A stretch of 64,000 bases of DNA, from positions 62,001 to 126,000 of the forward strand of contig JAEEHS010000013.1 in the NCBI GenBank assembly GCA_016281015.1, written 5' to 3'. Positions 32,800 to 40,870 of this stretch are shown piece by piece. Origin of the DNA: Bacteroidales bacterium (GTDB lineage: Bacteria; Bacteroidota; Bacteroidia; Bacteroidales; UBA932). The notes beneath the pieces were generated by a model, which was not told the DNA's origin, did not search any database, and saw nothing but the letters and a program-made list of their open reading frames with translations. Within the stretch, counting starts at the first letter, position 1, and each line of letters begins with the position of its first letter. Both the position numbers and the translations under genes were made by a program.

Positions 32800-33711
32800 C
32801 TACCGCAGACCTTTCCGGCGGAGGTAGGCCATGACCGGCTCGGGGTAGTTGGTCTGGACAAAGTCGGTCTCGGACTCGATGAACATGTCCAGGATGCGCG
32901 TGTCTCCCCGGAGGAAGGGCTCTTCGATGAAGAGATAGTTGGAATAGGTCAGACCGCCGCGGGCGCGAACCTCACGGGCCAGATTGACGTTCGCCCCGAC
33001 ATAAGCGTCCCATCCATACTGGAAGAGATGGGCATTGAAGGCAGCATATTTCCCGACGGACTCGGGCTTGTGGATGTATGGGTGGATGGCAATACGGGGA
33101 TTGAGGGAATCCACGACGGCCGCCTGCCCCGTAAAGAGCATCACCTCATCCTCCATTCCGCAGTCCTCCACCATCTTGACCAGAAGTGTCAGATCCGCCT
33201 TTTTGATGTCCAGATTGACCCAGATCCGGCCGCGGCAGGCCTCCAGTGCTTCGGCGAGCGTCGGCATCTTCACCGTCCGGCCATCCTCGTCCGTCCAGAC
33301 CTGTCCGTCTTTCTGCATATCGAACTGCCGGAGTTCGTCGAGGGTGTAATCCGCCACGGGCCCATGGCCGGTCGTGGATGCATCGATGGTCCGGTCGTGG
33401 CAAAGGACCAGGACGCCGTCCTTCGTGGTCCGGACATCCAGTTCGACCATGTCCACACCATGCTTGACGGAAAGTTCGATGCCCGGCAGGGAATTGTCCG
33501 GAACTTTCGCTGCCTGTCCTTCGGCCGTGTTGGCCCGGTGCGCGACGACATAGACGCGGCTGCGGGGCGTATCGGGAGACTGATGCTCCATCAGAAAGGA
33601 AAACAGTCCGTTGAGGGAACGCCCCTCATAGACCGGGGCAGCGAATTTCGGTGCGCAGGCGCCAAGGCTAAGCGCAACCAGCGCCAAAAGATAGATTCGT
33701 TTCATCATCAT
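32800..33711 (-). CDS. GDPD-family phosphodiesterase lipoprotein 3
   Basis: A 303-residue lipoprotein starting at one of three consecutive ATGs at 33705-33711 (MMMKRIYLL, lipobox LGAC). The GDPD domain is complete: AHRANTAEGQAAKVPDNSLP near 58, DMVELDVRTTKDGVLVLCHD near 88, WVNLDIKKADLTLLVK near 165, and the closing DFVQTNYPEPVMAYL. His, Glu, Asp and His catalytic residues are kept. It resembles GDPD-2 of the SusC/SusD operon but stands alone, convergent with the DUF6377 gene (eight bases apart). It may act on the same substrate class in the periplasm or at the outer membrane. Confidence 0.9.
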   Translation of the reverse strand: MMMKRIYLLALVALSLGACAPKFAAPVYEGRSLNGLFSFLMEHQSPDTPRSRVYVVAHRANTAEGQAAKVPDNSLPGIELSVKHGVDMVELDVRTTKDGVLVLCHDRTIDASTTGHGPVADYTLDELRQFDMQKDGQVWTDEDGRTVKMPTLAEALEACRGRIWVNLDIKKADLTLLVKMVEDCGMEDEVMLFTGQAAVVDSLNPRIAIHPYIHKPESVGKYAAFNAHLFQYGWDAYVGANVNLAREVRARGGLTYSNYLFIEEPFLRGDTRILDMFIESETDFVQTNYPEPVMAYLRRKGLR

Positions 33712-33790
33712 TTTGTTTTTATTTCCATTCGTCCAGCCGTGGCCCCCCTGCAGAGACAGTTGGATGCTTTCGCGACCCGCGGGCGTGCAC

Positions 33791-33813
33791 ACCGGTCCAT
33801 CGAGTGGACCGGT
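33791..33813. terminator. Perfect hairpin below the sulfonolipid/Hdr operon
   Basis: ACCGGTCCA and TGGACCGGT form a perfect 9-bp inverted repeat with a 5-base loop in the 186-bp gap 33712-33897. It lies downstream of cysteate synthase and upstream of GDPD-3. There is no T-tract, so a terminator role is only likely. Confidence 0.45.
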
Positions 33814-33852
33814 AGGAGCGGATGCGCCGCCAGAGTGGACCGGTAGGAGCGG
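33802..33852. repeat. 20-bp direct repeat, two copies 31 bp apart
   Basis: GAGTGGACCGGTAGGAGCGG is present identically at 33802-33821 and 33833-33852; the first copy overlaps the hairpin at 33791-33813. Origin unknown. Confidence 0.8.
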
Positions 33853-33897
33853 GCGCTGCGAGAGAACGGAAAGGGCCGATATCGTTCGCCGGCAGGG

Positions 33898-35181
33898 CTA
33901 GAACAGTTCGCAGACCTTGGCGATGATTTCTTCGGAGGGAAGGTCGGGAGAGAGCACGAGGTCGGGCTTCTTGAAGACATAGCCCCGGGCTTTGGCCGCG
34001 AGGGTGCCGCCGCCGGTGCAGTTCAGCATGACACACTCCTCCTTTTTCACCTTTCCGGTCTTCACTGCCTGGGCAAGTGCCGACACGGCCACGCAGGCGG
34101 CCGGCAAGAGGTCGTAGCCTTCCAGGTTCCGGAACTGGAGCATCCAGTACATGATATCGTTGTTGTCAGCGAGGAAGAAATCCCCATGGGAGGCCTTCAG
34201 CGTATCGTAGAGGCCGCCGGCGAGGCTGTACGGCGGTTTACGGTTGCTCAGCACCTTCGCGAGAATGATCTCCGCCTGGTAGCGGCCCTCTTCCGGAGAC
34301 AGGGGCAGCAACTCCCGGGAACCGGCCTTCCAGCTGTCATACATCAGGGAGAAAGGCGCATTCTGGGCCACATAGACCCGCATGTGGTTTTCCCCGAAGC
34401 GGCCGTCCTCCGCCAGCCGGCAGGCATTCTCCCAGGCCGCGATGGCCCCCGTTCCGGAGCCGACCGCCTGGAAATATGCGTCCGGAATCCGGCCCGCCGC
34501 CTCGACACAGCTCAGCACCGTCGTGCCCATGCCGTCGCGGCGCGCCACATTCTTGGCACCGCCCTCCAGCACGAAACGGGGATCCTGGGCCAGCTTCTCG
34601 CCCAGGGCGATGGCATCGTAATAGTCACAGCCATGCGGGACCGCCAGCAGCTTGACGCAGCGGTGGAGCCGGCGGTGGAACCACAGATCGTGGAGACTGT
34701 CTTCCGGGACGCAGATCACGACCGGAATCCGGTTGTCCGAGCAGACCTGGGCAAAGGCCCGGGCCGTGTTGCCGGCAGACTGGACAACCAGCGTCCGCTT
34801 CTCGTCCGGGGCAAGACGCGCCAGCACCGAATAGGCCTCCGTCTCCTTGAACGAGCAGGTGCGCATCTCGGCACCGATGGCCGGATTCCAGCCCGAGAAG
34901 GTAATGTAGAGGTTCTCCAGGCCCAGATGCCTGGCCAGGCCCTCCGAGCGGTAGGTCACCGGGGCCGAGGAGCCGCGCAGCGTGCGCCGGATGGGCATCC
35001 AGTCCGCATAGCGGTAGATACCGGAAAGCCGCTCCCGGGGCGAAAACTTTTTCTTGTCATAGACGGCCCTCACGAGCGAAGGCTTTCCGCCTTCCGGATC
35101 CGACAGGGTCCATCCTTTGTCCTCGAATTCACGGCCGTCGGCCACATTCACGAGATGATACGGGGTAGGAGAAAATCGCAT
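33898..35181 (-). CDS. Cysteate synthase
   Basis: A 427-residue PLP enzyme of the threonine-synthase-like fold; cysteate synthase (EC 2.5.1.76) joins O-phospho-L-serine and sulfite to give L-cysteate. Start at 35181 (MRFSPTPYHLVNV), one base past the preceding stop. Visible are TFSGWNPAIGAEMRTCSFKE with the PLP-binding Lys in SFKETEA near 125, the QSAGNTARAFAQ phosphate/PLP contact near 150, the VGSGTGAIAAW glycine loop near 250 and a late LNCTGGG motif. Cysteate is the polar precursor of sulfonolipids (capnines) in Bacteroidota. It is the last gene of a nine-gene operon that also holds the acyltransferase and reductase for that pathway. Threonine synthase is the main alternative. Confidence 0.85.
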   Translation of the reverse strand: MRFSPTPYHLVNVADGREFEDKGWTLSDPEGGKPSLVRAVYDKKKFSPRERLSGIYRYADWMPIRRTLRGSSAPVTYRSEGLARHLGLENLYITFSGWNPAIGAEMRTCSFKETEAYSVLARLAPDEKRTLVVQSAGNTARAFAQVCSDNRIPVVICVPEDSLHDLWFHRRLHRCVKLLAVPHGCDYYDAIALGEKLAQDPRFVLEGGAKNVARRDGMGTTVLSCVEAAGRIPDAYFQAVGSGTGAIAAWENACRLAEDGRFGENHMRVYVAQNAPFSLMYDSWKAGSRELLPLSPEEGRYQAEIILAKVLSNRKPPYSLAGGLYDTLKASHGDFFLADNNDIMYWMLQFRNLEGYDLLPAACVAVSALAQAVKTGKVKKEECVMLNCTGGGTLAAKARGYVFKKPDLVLSPDLPSEEIIAKVCELF

Positions 35182-35182
35182 A

Positions 35183-37000
35183 TTAGGGGTTGTTTTGTTT
35201 TCCATGGGTACAGGCGTCGACCACCTCGGCGATATCCCGCACCGGCCGGTCGGCATAACGGGAGAAGGTCCACTGGCACAGCGGACAGGCCGTAGCGATG
35301 GCATCGGCCTTGCTCGCGTAGAGGTTGTCGAGGGCGGCGCGCGTCATCTTTTCCCGCTGGGCGAAGCTCAGCGAGAGCGAGCCCAGGGAGCCGCCGCAGC
35401 AGATGCTTTCCTGCCGTGACTTGGGCGCCTCCGCAATACCGGAGAGCTGTCCCAGCAGGCGCCGCGGCTCTTCGTAGATCCCACAGCCCCGGCCCAGTTC
35501 GCAAGGGTCGTGGTAGACGTAGCAAAGGTCGCTGCGCTCCGCAACCAGCGCCCCCTCGGAGAGAAGCTGCTGGAAATAAGCGGCATAATGGACCACCTTC
35601 ACCCCGGGAAGGGTGTACTTTTCCCGGAACATCCGGTAGCAGATCGGGCAGGACACCAGCAGCACCTCGGCCCCGGAGGCAAGGATGGCCTCCGTATTCT
35701 TCTTTACGATGCGCTCCGCCTCTTCCAGGCGGCCTGCGGTCAGCATCGGGCGGCCGCAGCAGATGCCTCCGTCACGGTCCATCCACTGGTAATCCACCCC
35801 CGCTTTCTCCAGGATGGAAACGACACTCCGCCCCAGCGAAGGGACGAGCTGGGACATGCAGCCGCCGTAATACAGCACTTTCGCGCCTGTCGCGGCCGGG
35901 GCTGCCGGATGGACCTCCTTGAACGCAGGCGAAAGGGCATATTTCCGCTCCGAACGGAGCGCGATTCTCAGCTCCGGTCCCTCGACCCCGACCTGGCAGA
36001 GCGCTTCGCACTTGCCGCAGAGCAGGCACTTGTCGCTGATCTCGGCGATGCGCCGCTCGTTTCCGCGCCGCAGCTGCCGGGTCAAGTAAACGGTACAGTC
36101 TTTCAGGTTGGCCTTGCTGACGCTCATCGGGCAGGCATCGATACAGACCCCGCAGCTGGGGCAGCTCAGCACCTGGATGCGGGCAAAACCTTTCCGGGCG
36201 CCCCGGAGTTTGAGCCCCGCGTTCCTCAGGGGAATCAGCATCATCTCCGCCGGAATATGCATGTAGCGGGAGAAAGGAAGCACGACCATGAAGACCCCGA
36301 GCACGATGGAATAGGCCCACCAGGTCGGCAGCATGTTCAGGTCGTTCCCCAGGAACTGGCGGAACACCCAGTTCGCCGGAATGGTCAGGAAACTCCCGCC
36401 GCTGATATGGGCCGTGAAACTTTCGGCCAGCAGACGGAGCGGAAAAATGGCCCAGAGGGCATAGAGGCCCACCTGGTTCGTCAGGGACTGACGCGTCGTG
36501 CGCCGCATCCCGAAGAGGCGGGAACGGACCCGCTTGATGATCGCGAGGGTGATGCCGCTGAGAATCACCAGGAGAAAAAAGTCCATCAGGAAGAACAGCA
36601 GGGACCCCTGGATGGTCGAATCCGTCTCCGCGACGAAATAATTGAAGAAAATCGGATAATAGAAAAGGTGGATGCGCTCCGGCAGGAAAAGGATGACCTC
36701 GATATGGCCCAGCAGGATGATCATGAACCAGCCGAAAGCGATGCTGGAGTGCATGTAGCCGAGCAGGCGGTTCCGCCTCCAGAGCTTGACATGCAGGAGG
36801 CAGTCGCAGAAAATGTCCCGGATGTTTTTCCAGGCCGTCTTGGGCGTAATGAGCGAGAGGTAGAATTTCAGTCGATCCTCCCGGGGCAGCTGCGCCAGAA
36901 TCCGGAAAATACCGACCAGGCAGTACCCCAGCACGAAAAACATCCCGACGAGAAACGGCAGGACAAAGGGATGGAAACCGGATGAGAAGCGCTCAATCAT
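35183..37000 (-). CDS. Cytochrome-b / HdrD-DsrK fusion iron-sulfur oxidoreductase
   Basis: A 605-residue membrane protein that looks like DsrM and DsrK in one chain. Residues 1-265 contain about five membrane helices with His residues suited to heme b (YMHSSIAFGW, LLGHIEVILF, FTAHISGG, SRYMHIPAE). Two [4Fe-4S] motifs follow (CPSCGVCIDACP near 286; CLLCGKCEALC near 325), then two complete CCG domains (GGCMSQ...GGICCGR...SCPIC and DPCELGRG...SICCGG...ACPLC) as in HdrB/HdrD, which hold the noncubane cluster. It would pass electrons between a sulfur-linked substrate and the quinone pool. It overlaps the small HdrC-like gene upstream by eight bases and precedes cysteate synthase by one base. Direction of electron flow is unknown. 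Confidence 0.85.
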   Translation of the reverse strand: MIERFSSGFHPFVLPFLVGMFFVLGYCLVGIFRILAQLPREDRLKFYLSLITPKTAWKNIRDIFCDCLLHVKLWRRNRLLGYMHSSIAFGWFMIILLGHIEVILFLPERIHLFYYPIFFNYFVAETDSTIQGSLLFFLMDFFLLVILSGITLAIIKRVRSRLFGMRRTTRQSLTNQVGLYALWAIFPLRLLAESFTAHISGGSFLTIPANWVFRQFLGNDLNMLPTWWAYSIVLGVFMVVLPFSRYMHIPAEMMLIPLRNAGLKLRGARKGFARIQVLSCPSCGVCIDACPMSVSKANLKDCTVYLTRQLRRGNERRIAEISDKCLLCGKCEALCQVGVEGPELRIALRSERKYALSPAFKEVHPAAPAATGAKVLYYGGCMSQLVPSLGRSVVSILEKAGVDYQWMDRDGGICCGRPMLTAGRLEEAERIVKKNTEAILASGAEVLLVSCPICYRMFREKYTLPGVKVVHYAAYFQQLLSEGALVAERSDLCYVYHDPCELGRGCGIYEEPRRLLGQLSGIAEAPKSRQESICCGGSLGSLSLSFAQREKMTRAALDNLYASKADAIATACPLCQWTFSRYADRPVRDIAEVVDACTHGKQNNP

Positions 37001-37310
37001 AGACCTTCGACAAAGAGAGTATCAGCCGCCGGGTATTGATGCCCCGGGGGCAAACCATCGTACACTTTCCGCAGAGCATGCAGCTGTCGAGAAGGGGCCG
37101 CACATCCTGTCCCCGCTGGAGGCCGAGAAGCACTTTCCTCAGACTCATCCCGCTGAAGGGAGCCGCCGTGCAGGTCGCCCCGCACGAGCCGCAGTTCATG
37201 CAGATGCGCGCATCCGGGGCGAGCGCGACCAGACGCTCATAGCGCGAGCGGTCCACCCGGTCGAGGTCGACGGTGGCGCTCCGGGACAGGGTAAATCCGA
37301 AATCTGTCAT
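36993..37310 (-). CDS. Small HdrC-like [4Fe-4S] dicluster protein
   Basis: A 105-residue soluble electron carrier, start at 37310 (MTDFGFTLSRSATVDLD); the longer frame in the track is a shadow of the upstream flavoprotein. Two clusters are clear: CMNCGSCGATC near 37-47 and CMLCGKCTMVCPRGINTRRL near 77-96. The size and motifs fit HdrC-type subunits that link the HdrA flavoprotein to an HdrB/HdrD catalytic subunit. It overlaps HdrA-like by four bases (ATGA) and the membrane HdrD-like gene by eight. It is the second HdrC-like gene of the operon. Confidence 0.85.
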   Translation of the reverse strand: MTDFGFTLSRSATVDLDRVDRSRYERLVALAPDARICMNCGSCGATCTAAPFSGMSLRKVLLGLQRGQDVRPLLDSCMLCGKCTMVCPRGINTRRLILSLSKVYD

Positions 37311-38320
37311 GCCTCCTGAAGATAACGGTGAATGTCCAGTGCGGCGCTCCGCGCTTCGGCGAGGGCCTCCGGAACGGTCTTCGTCCCCGTGCAGGCGCCG
37401 GCATAGAAAATGCCCGGACGGGAGGAACGCGTCGTTCCGCCCAGGTTGTCCAGGCTCTTGAGGAAGCCGTCGCTGTCCACGTCCAGCCGGGCCATCCGGG
37501 CGATGGCGGCCGCATCGGGATTGCAGAGCATACCGGACATCAGCACCAGCAGATCCAGCCGCAGCTTGAGCGGCTTCCCGACCAGGGTATCCTCCGCCTT
37601 GACCTGCAGCTGACCGTCCTGGGTCTCCCCCACTTCCGACACCCTCCCGCGGATAAAATTGACTTCCCACTGCTCCTGGGCATTGATATAGAAGTCTTCG
37701 TATTTCTTCCCGAAAAGCCTGAGGTCCATATAAAAGCAGTACACGCGCGCGTCAGGGAAGCGTTCCTTCAATTCGATGGCCTGCTTGACAGCGGTCATGC
37801 AGCAGACTTTCGAACACTGGCTGTTCCCGGCCTTGAGGTCGCGGGAGCCCACACAGTGGACAAAACCGATGGAGCGGGGCGAGGAGGGGATACGGCTGTC
37901 TGGAGCCCCGCCGAACCAGGCCTCCAGGTCTGCATTCGTGATGACATGGTCATAGACCCCATAGCCGTATTCTTCCTTCCGCGAAGCGTCGAACAGGCGG
38001 AAGCCGGAAGCGACAAGGATGGCCTTGGTCGGGATGCTCACGCCATTGGTCAGCATCACGAGATAGCCCCCGGACAGGCGGTTGATGTAACTGACCTTCG
38101 TCTCCAGGAAAATATTCGCCTCGGAAATCTCTTCCCCGAGCCTCCGCACCAGGTCCTGGGCGGAAGAAAGGTCCGGAAAAAGCCGGTGCCAGCGGGAGAC
38201 ATGGCCCCCGAGATGGTCCTGCTGCTCGACGATCATCGGATTGTAACCCAGCAGGAGCAGTTCCCGGGCTGCCTGCATGCCGGCGATGCCGCCGCCGATG
38301 ATGACTACATTTTCTTTCAT
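37307..38320 (-). CDS. HdrA-like flavoprotein, short form
   Basis: A 337-residue FAD protein. N-terminal GGGIAGMQAARELLLLGY binds FAD; VEQQDHLGGHVSRW follows; and CVGSRDLKAGNSQCSKVCCM near 180 is the HdrA cysteine signature that holds a [4Fe-4S] cluster. A C-terminal FYAGACTGTKTVPEALAEA closes the FAD domain. It lacks the extra N-terminal and C-terminal ferredoxin domains of methanogen HdrA, and so has the size of HdrA of sHdr and QmoA-like systems. No electron-bifurcation partner (hydrogenase, MvhD, formate dehydrogenase) is encoded nearby. It is four bases below HdrB-like, so assembly into one complex is likely. Confidence 0.87.
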   Translation of the reverse strand: MKENVVIIGGGIAGMQAARELLLLGYNPMIVEQQDHLGGHVSRWHRLFPDLSSAQDLVRRLGEEISEANIFLETKVSYINRLSGGYLVMLTNGVSIPTKAILVASGFRLFDASRKEEYGYGVYDHVITNADLEAWFGGAPDSRIPSSPRSIGFVHCVGSRDLKAGNSQCSKVCCMTAVKQAIELKERFPDARVYCFYMDLRLFGKKYEDFYINAQEQWEVNFIRGRVSEVGETQDGQLQVKAEDTLVGKPLKLRLDLLVLMSGMLCNPDAAAIARMARLDVDSDGFLKSLDNLGGTTRSSRPGIFYAGACTGTKTVPEALAEARSAALDIHRYLQEA

Positions 38321-38324
38321 CGCA

Positions 38325-39395
38325 TCAGAAGCATTTGAGGTTCTTGGGAAGCTCCGGACGCAGGAGGTCTTCCTTGTTCAGGCCCAGGTATTTCGCATCC
38401 GGGTCATACGGGACGCCGAGCGTGTCCAGGAGCGGTTCCACAGCCACCTGGTGGAGTTGCAGGCCAAGGTCCCAGGGATTGTAACCTAGCACCAGGCCGG
38501 CGAGCTCCTCATAGGTCAGCACCGGAATGCCGAATCCGTCCGGCCCGTAGGTCTTTCCGGTCTGCTCGGCGATGACATACTGCCAGCGGTCCATGAAATA
38601 GGCGCAGCCGGGGCAGTTCGTCAGGATGGCCTGGATGCCGTACGGCTCCATGGACTCGAATTTCTTGTGGGTATTGGACACGCAGTAGCCGCGGTTCGCC
38701 TGCATGTGGTACTGGCGGAAGCCATAGCCGCAGCAGTGCCGCCGCTCGGGATAGTCCACGACCTGGCCGCCCCAGCTTTCGATCATGCCGGCAAGGACGT
38801 AGGGGTATTCCGCCCCGCCGACGCCCTTGGAAGGGAACATCTTGGCATAGTGGCAGCCGATGTGCTCGGCCATCCTGAGCGGCGCCCCCGTATGGCAGTC
38901 CACGAGGCGGACCTTCGCCTTCTCGGCAATCTCGTTGCGCCAGTGGTAGATCAGGTCGCTGGTATGCGCGAGGTATTTCGGTTTCCGGAATTCCCGCTTG
39001 CAGGAGGTCCAGAGCAGCTCCCGGATCCGGGCTTCCAGCTCCGGAAACTCGTGCCAGGTCTCCAGGATCTCGACATAGTTGCCAAAGGAGGTGATGCAGC
39101 TCGCCACATAATTCTCATACCCCGCCTCCGTCATCAGGGCGAACTGGCGGGCGACGATGGTCATCGCCGTCTCCTGCGGAAGGGTGTCGCAGTGGTAGGC
39201 GATGCCCCCGCAGGTGGTGTGGTAGGGATTCTCATACATGTCCCGCCCGAGGACCTTCTGGGTGATCTCAGTGAACATGTGCTCGCTGCCCGGGAAGAAA
39301 TTCTGCCGGATGCAGCTGCGGACGAAGTACCAGTGGTCGTCCGGTATCTCTTTCTGGTAATCCTGCCAGATTTTCTGCTTACCCTCGTAGATCAT
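38325..39395 (-). CDS. HdrB-like CCG-domain protein
   Basis: A 356-residue protein of the heterodisulfide reductase subunit B family. The C-terminal CCG domain is complete (LVDCHTGAPLRMAEHIGCHY, RRHCCGYGFRQYH, LTNCPGCAYFMD), giving ligands for the noncubane [4Fe-4S] site. The N-terminal CCG domain is altered: TTCGGIAYHC replaces the CCG core and SCITSFGNY the CPxC, so it probably has different ligands. The protein is longer than methanogen HdrB (about 290). It overlaps the HdrC-like gene upstream by four bases (ATGA). In sHdr and Hdr complexes this subunit is where disulfide or persulfide chemistry occurs; the substrate here is unknown. Confidence 0.85.
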   Translation of the reverse strand: MIYEGKQKIWQDYQKEIPDDHWYFVRSCIRQNFFPGSEHMFTEITQKVLGRDMYENPYHTTCGGIAYHCDTLPQETAMTIVARQFALMTEAGYENYVASCITSFGNYVEILETWHEFPELEARIRELLWTSCKREFRKPKYLAHTSDLIYHWRNEIAEKAKVRLVDCHTGAPLRMAEHIGCHYAKMFPSKGVGGAEYPYVLAGMIESWGGQVVDYPERRHCCGYGFRQYHMQANRGYCVSNTHKKFESMEPYGIQAILTNCPGCAYFMDRWQYVIAEQTGKTYGPDGFGIPVLTYEELAGLVLGYNPWDLGLQLHQVAVEPLLDTLGVPYDPDAKYLGLNKEDLLRPELPKNLKCF

Positions 39396-40081
39396 TCGTT
39401 GAAATGTTTATCGGACGAATACGTAAACGCCTTTCTTTCATATTCTTCCAGACTAAGGCCCATTTCCCTGGCCTTCTCGGCGGACTTCTGCTCCACCAGG
39501 CGGATCCGCTCGGTGGCGCCCGTGGCGTCGAAGATGGCCTTCAGTTCGTCCAACGACTCCTGCGGGATCTTCCGAAGGACGCCGGGGCCGTCGCCCTTGT
39601 AGTTCGCCCCCTGCCGTTCCAGGCTCTTTTCCAGATGGTCCATGTGCCATTTCCAGACCGGTCCGGACTCCTTGTGGTCCTCCCAGGCGAAGGTCTCCGG
39701 ATAGACACAGTAGCCGTATTCCAGGATGTTGCGCGAAAAGGTCCGGGTCAGGGGCAGCATCTGCCTCCCTTTCTCCGAATCCGTAAAGTAGCCGAGACGG
39801 ACGCTGAGGTCCCTGAGGGCCATAATCACCAGGCCGGGGCCGTTCCTCCGGGGGCAGCGGGTCACGCAACTCATGCATTCGCCGCAGTACCAGATGGTGT
39901 CGCTCCTCAGGAGCGCCTCGATCTGGGCATCATCCCGCGTCTGGACGATGGACACAATCTTGCGCGGGTCATAGCGGTAGAACTCCGCCGCCGGGCAGAC
40001 AGCCGTGCAGGTCCCGCAATTGATGCAGGTATGATAGCCTTCCTTAAAGCGGTAGTCTTTTTCCAGTTCTTCGAAAAGCAT
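39392..40081 (-). CDS. HdrC-like [4Fe-4S] dicluster protein
   Basis: A 229-residue protein, start 40081 (MLFEELEKDYRFKEGYH); the extra 36 residues in the track belong to the SDR region. Clusters are CINCGTCTAVCPAAEF near 20 and CGECMSCVTRCPRRN near 68. The C-terminal 130 residues are helical and charged, with no further Cys motif. It starts two bases after the SDR stop and overlaps HdrB-like. As in other Hdr systems it should carry electrons between the HdrA flavoprotein and the HdrB subunit. It is the first of the five Hdr-like genes, giving the order C-B-A-C-D. Confidence 0.85.
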   Translation of the reverse strand: MLFEELEKDYRFKEGYHTCINCGTCTAVCPAAEFYRYDPRKIVSIVQTRDDAQIEALLRSDTIWYCGECMSCVTRCPRRNGPGLVIMALRDLSVRLGYFTDSEKGRQMLPLTRTFSRNILEYGYCVYPETFAWEDHKESGPVWKWHMDHLEKSLERQGANYKGDGPGVLRKIPQESLDELKAIFDATGATERIRLVEQKSAEKAREMGLSLEEYERKAFTYSSDKHFNE

Positions 40082-40083
40082 CG

Positions 40084-40869
40084 CTACATGGGTTTGATTT
40101 TTCGGGCAAGCCGGGCGCAGAGCCCCGGGAAAAAGCGTTTGATCCAGACCATCAGGAGTTCCTTCCTTCCTACGAGTACTTCCGGGCAACCCTTCCGGAT
40201 GGCCCTCAGGATGATGCGGGCGGCCGTGTCGGCGTCCATGCCGCCGTCCTGTCCGGGGTCCATGGTCCCGTGGGGCTTTCCGCCCTTGTCCAGGGCCCGG
40301 AGGGAGATGTCCGTCTTCACGCGGCCGGGACAGACCATCGTGACGCGGATGCCCTTGTCATAATACTCCGCCTGGAGGGTCTCGAAAAAGCCGTACAGGG
40401 CGAATTTCGACGAGCTGTATCCCGAGCGGAGCGGAAAGCCGAAGCGGCCCGCGATGGACGTCGTGACGGCAATCTTCCCGCCGCCCCGCTCCACCATCCG
40501 GGGCAGCAGGGCCTTGGCGAGGGCTACCGGGGCGAAGTAATTGATTTCCATGATCTCACGGACCATCTCCATGGAGGTGTCCTCCACGTTGGTCCGCTGG
40601 CTGATGCCGGCGTTCAGCAGGACAATGTCCAGCCCGCCGAGCGCCGCCCAGGCCTGGTCAGAGAGCGCTTCGAGCGCCTCGGACCGCCGCAGGTCGCAGG
40701 CAAGGACGACGACTTTCCCCGCTCCCGCTCTCCGGCAGCGCTCCGCCACGCCCTCAAGCCGCTGTGCCGAAGAAGCGGTCAGGACAAGCCCCGCACCCTC
40801 CGCCGCATAGCGGAGGGCACAGGCAGCTCCGATTCCGGAGGAAGCTCCCGTAATCCAGACGCGCTGCAT
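40084..40869 (-). CDS. Short-chain dehydrogenase, probable 3-ketocapnine reductase
   Basis: A 261-residue SDR with TGASSGIGAACALRYA (NADPH binding), LLNAGIS, a Ser at about 139 (TTSIAGRFG) and YSSSKFALYGF giving the YxxxK pair. The C-terminus ELLMVWIKRFFPGLCARLAR is amphipathic and basic, as in membrane-associated 3-ketosphinganine reductase-type SDRs. One base separates it from the acyltransferase gene, so it is the obvious enzyme to reduce the 3-keto group of the condensation product. Function rests on operon context; SDRs are too diverse for sequence alone to decide. Confidence 0.75.
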   Translation of the reverse strand: MQRVWITGASSGIGAACALRYAAEGAGLVLTASSAQRLEGVAERCRRAGAGKVVVLACDLRRSEALEALSDQAWAALGGLDIVLLNAGISQRTNVEDTSMEMVREIMEINYFAPVALAKALLPRMVERGGGKIAVTTSIAGRFGFPLRSGYSSSKFALYGFFETLQAEYYDKGIRVTMVCPGRVKTDISLRALDKGGKPHGTMDPGQDGGMDADTAARIILRAIRKGCPEVLVGRKELLMVWIKRFFPGLCARLARKIKPM

Positions 40870-40870
40870 C

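Noticed and set aside
33898-35181. Threonine synthase
   Set aside because: Same fold, but no threonine pathway genes are adjacent and the sulfonolipid context favours cysteate synthase.
35510-36985. Plus-strand ORF of 491 residues opposite the HdrD/cytochrome b gene
   Set aside because: Charged, His/Gln/Glu-rich composition without family features; a shadow of the minus-strand gene, which has clear Fe-S and CCG motifs.
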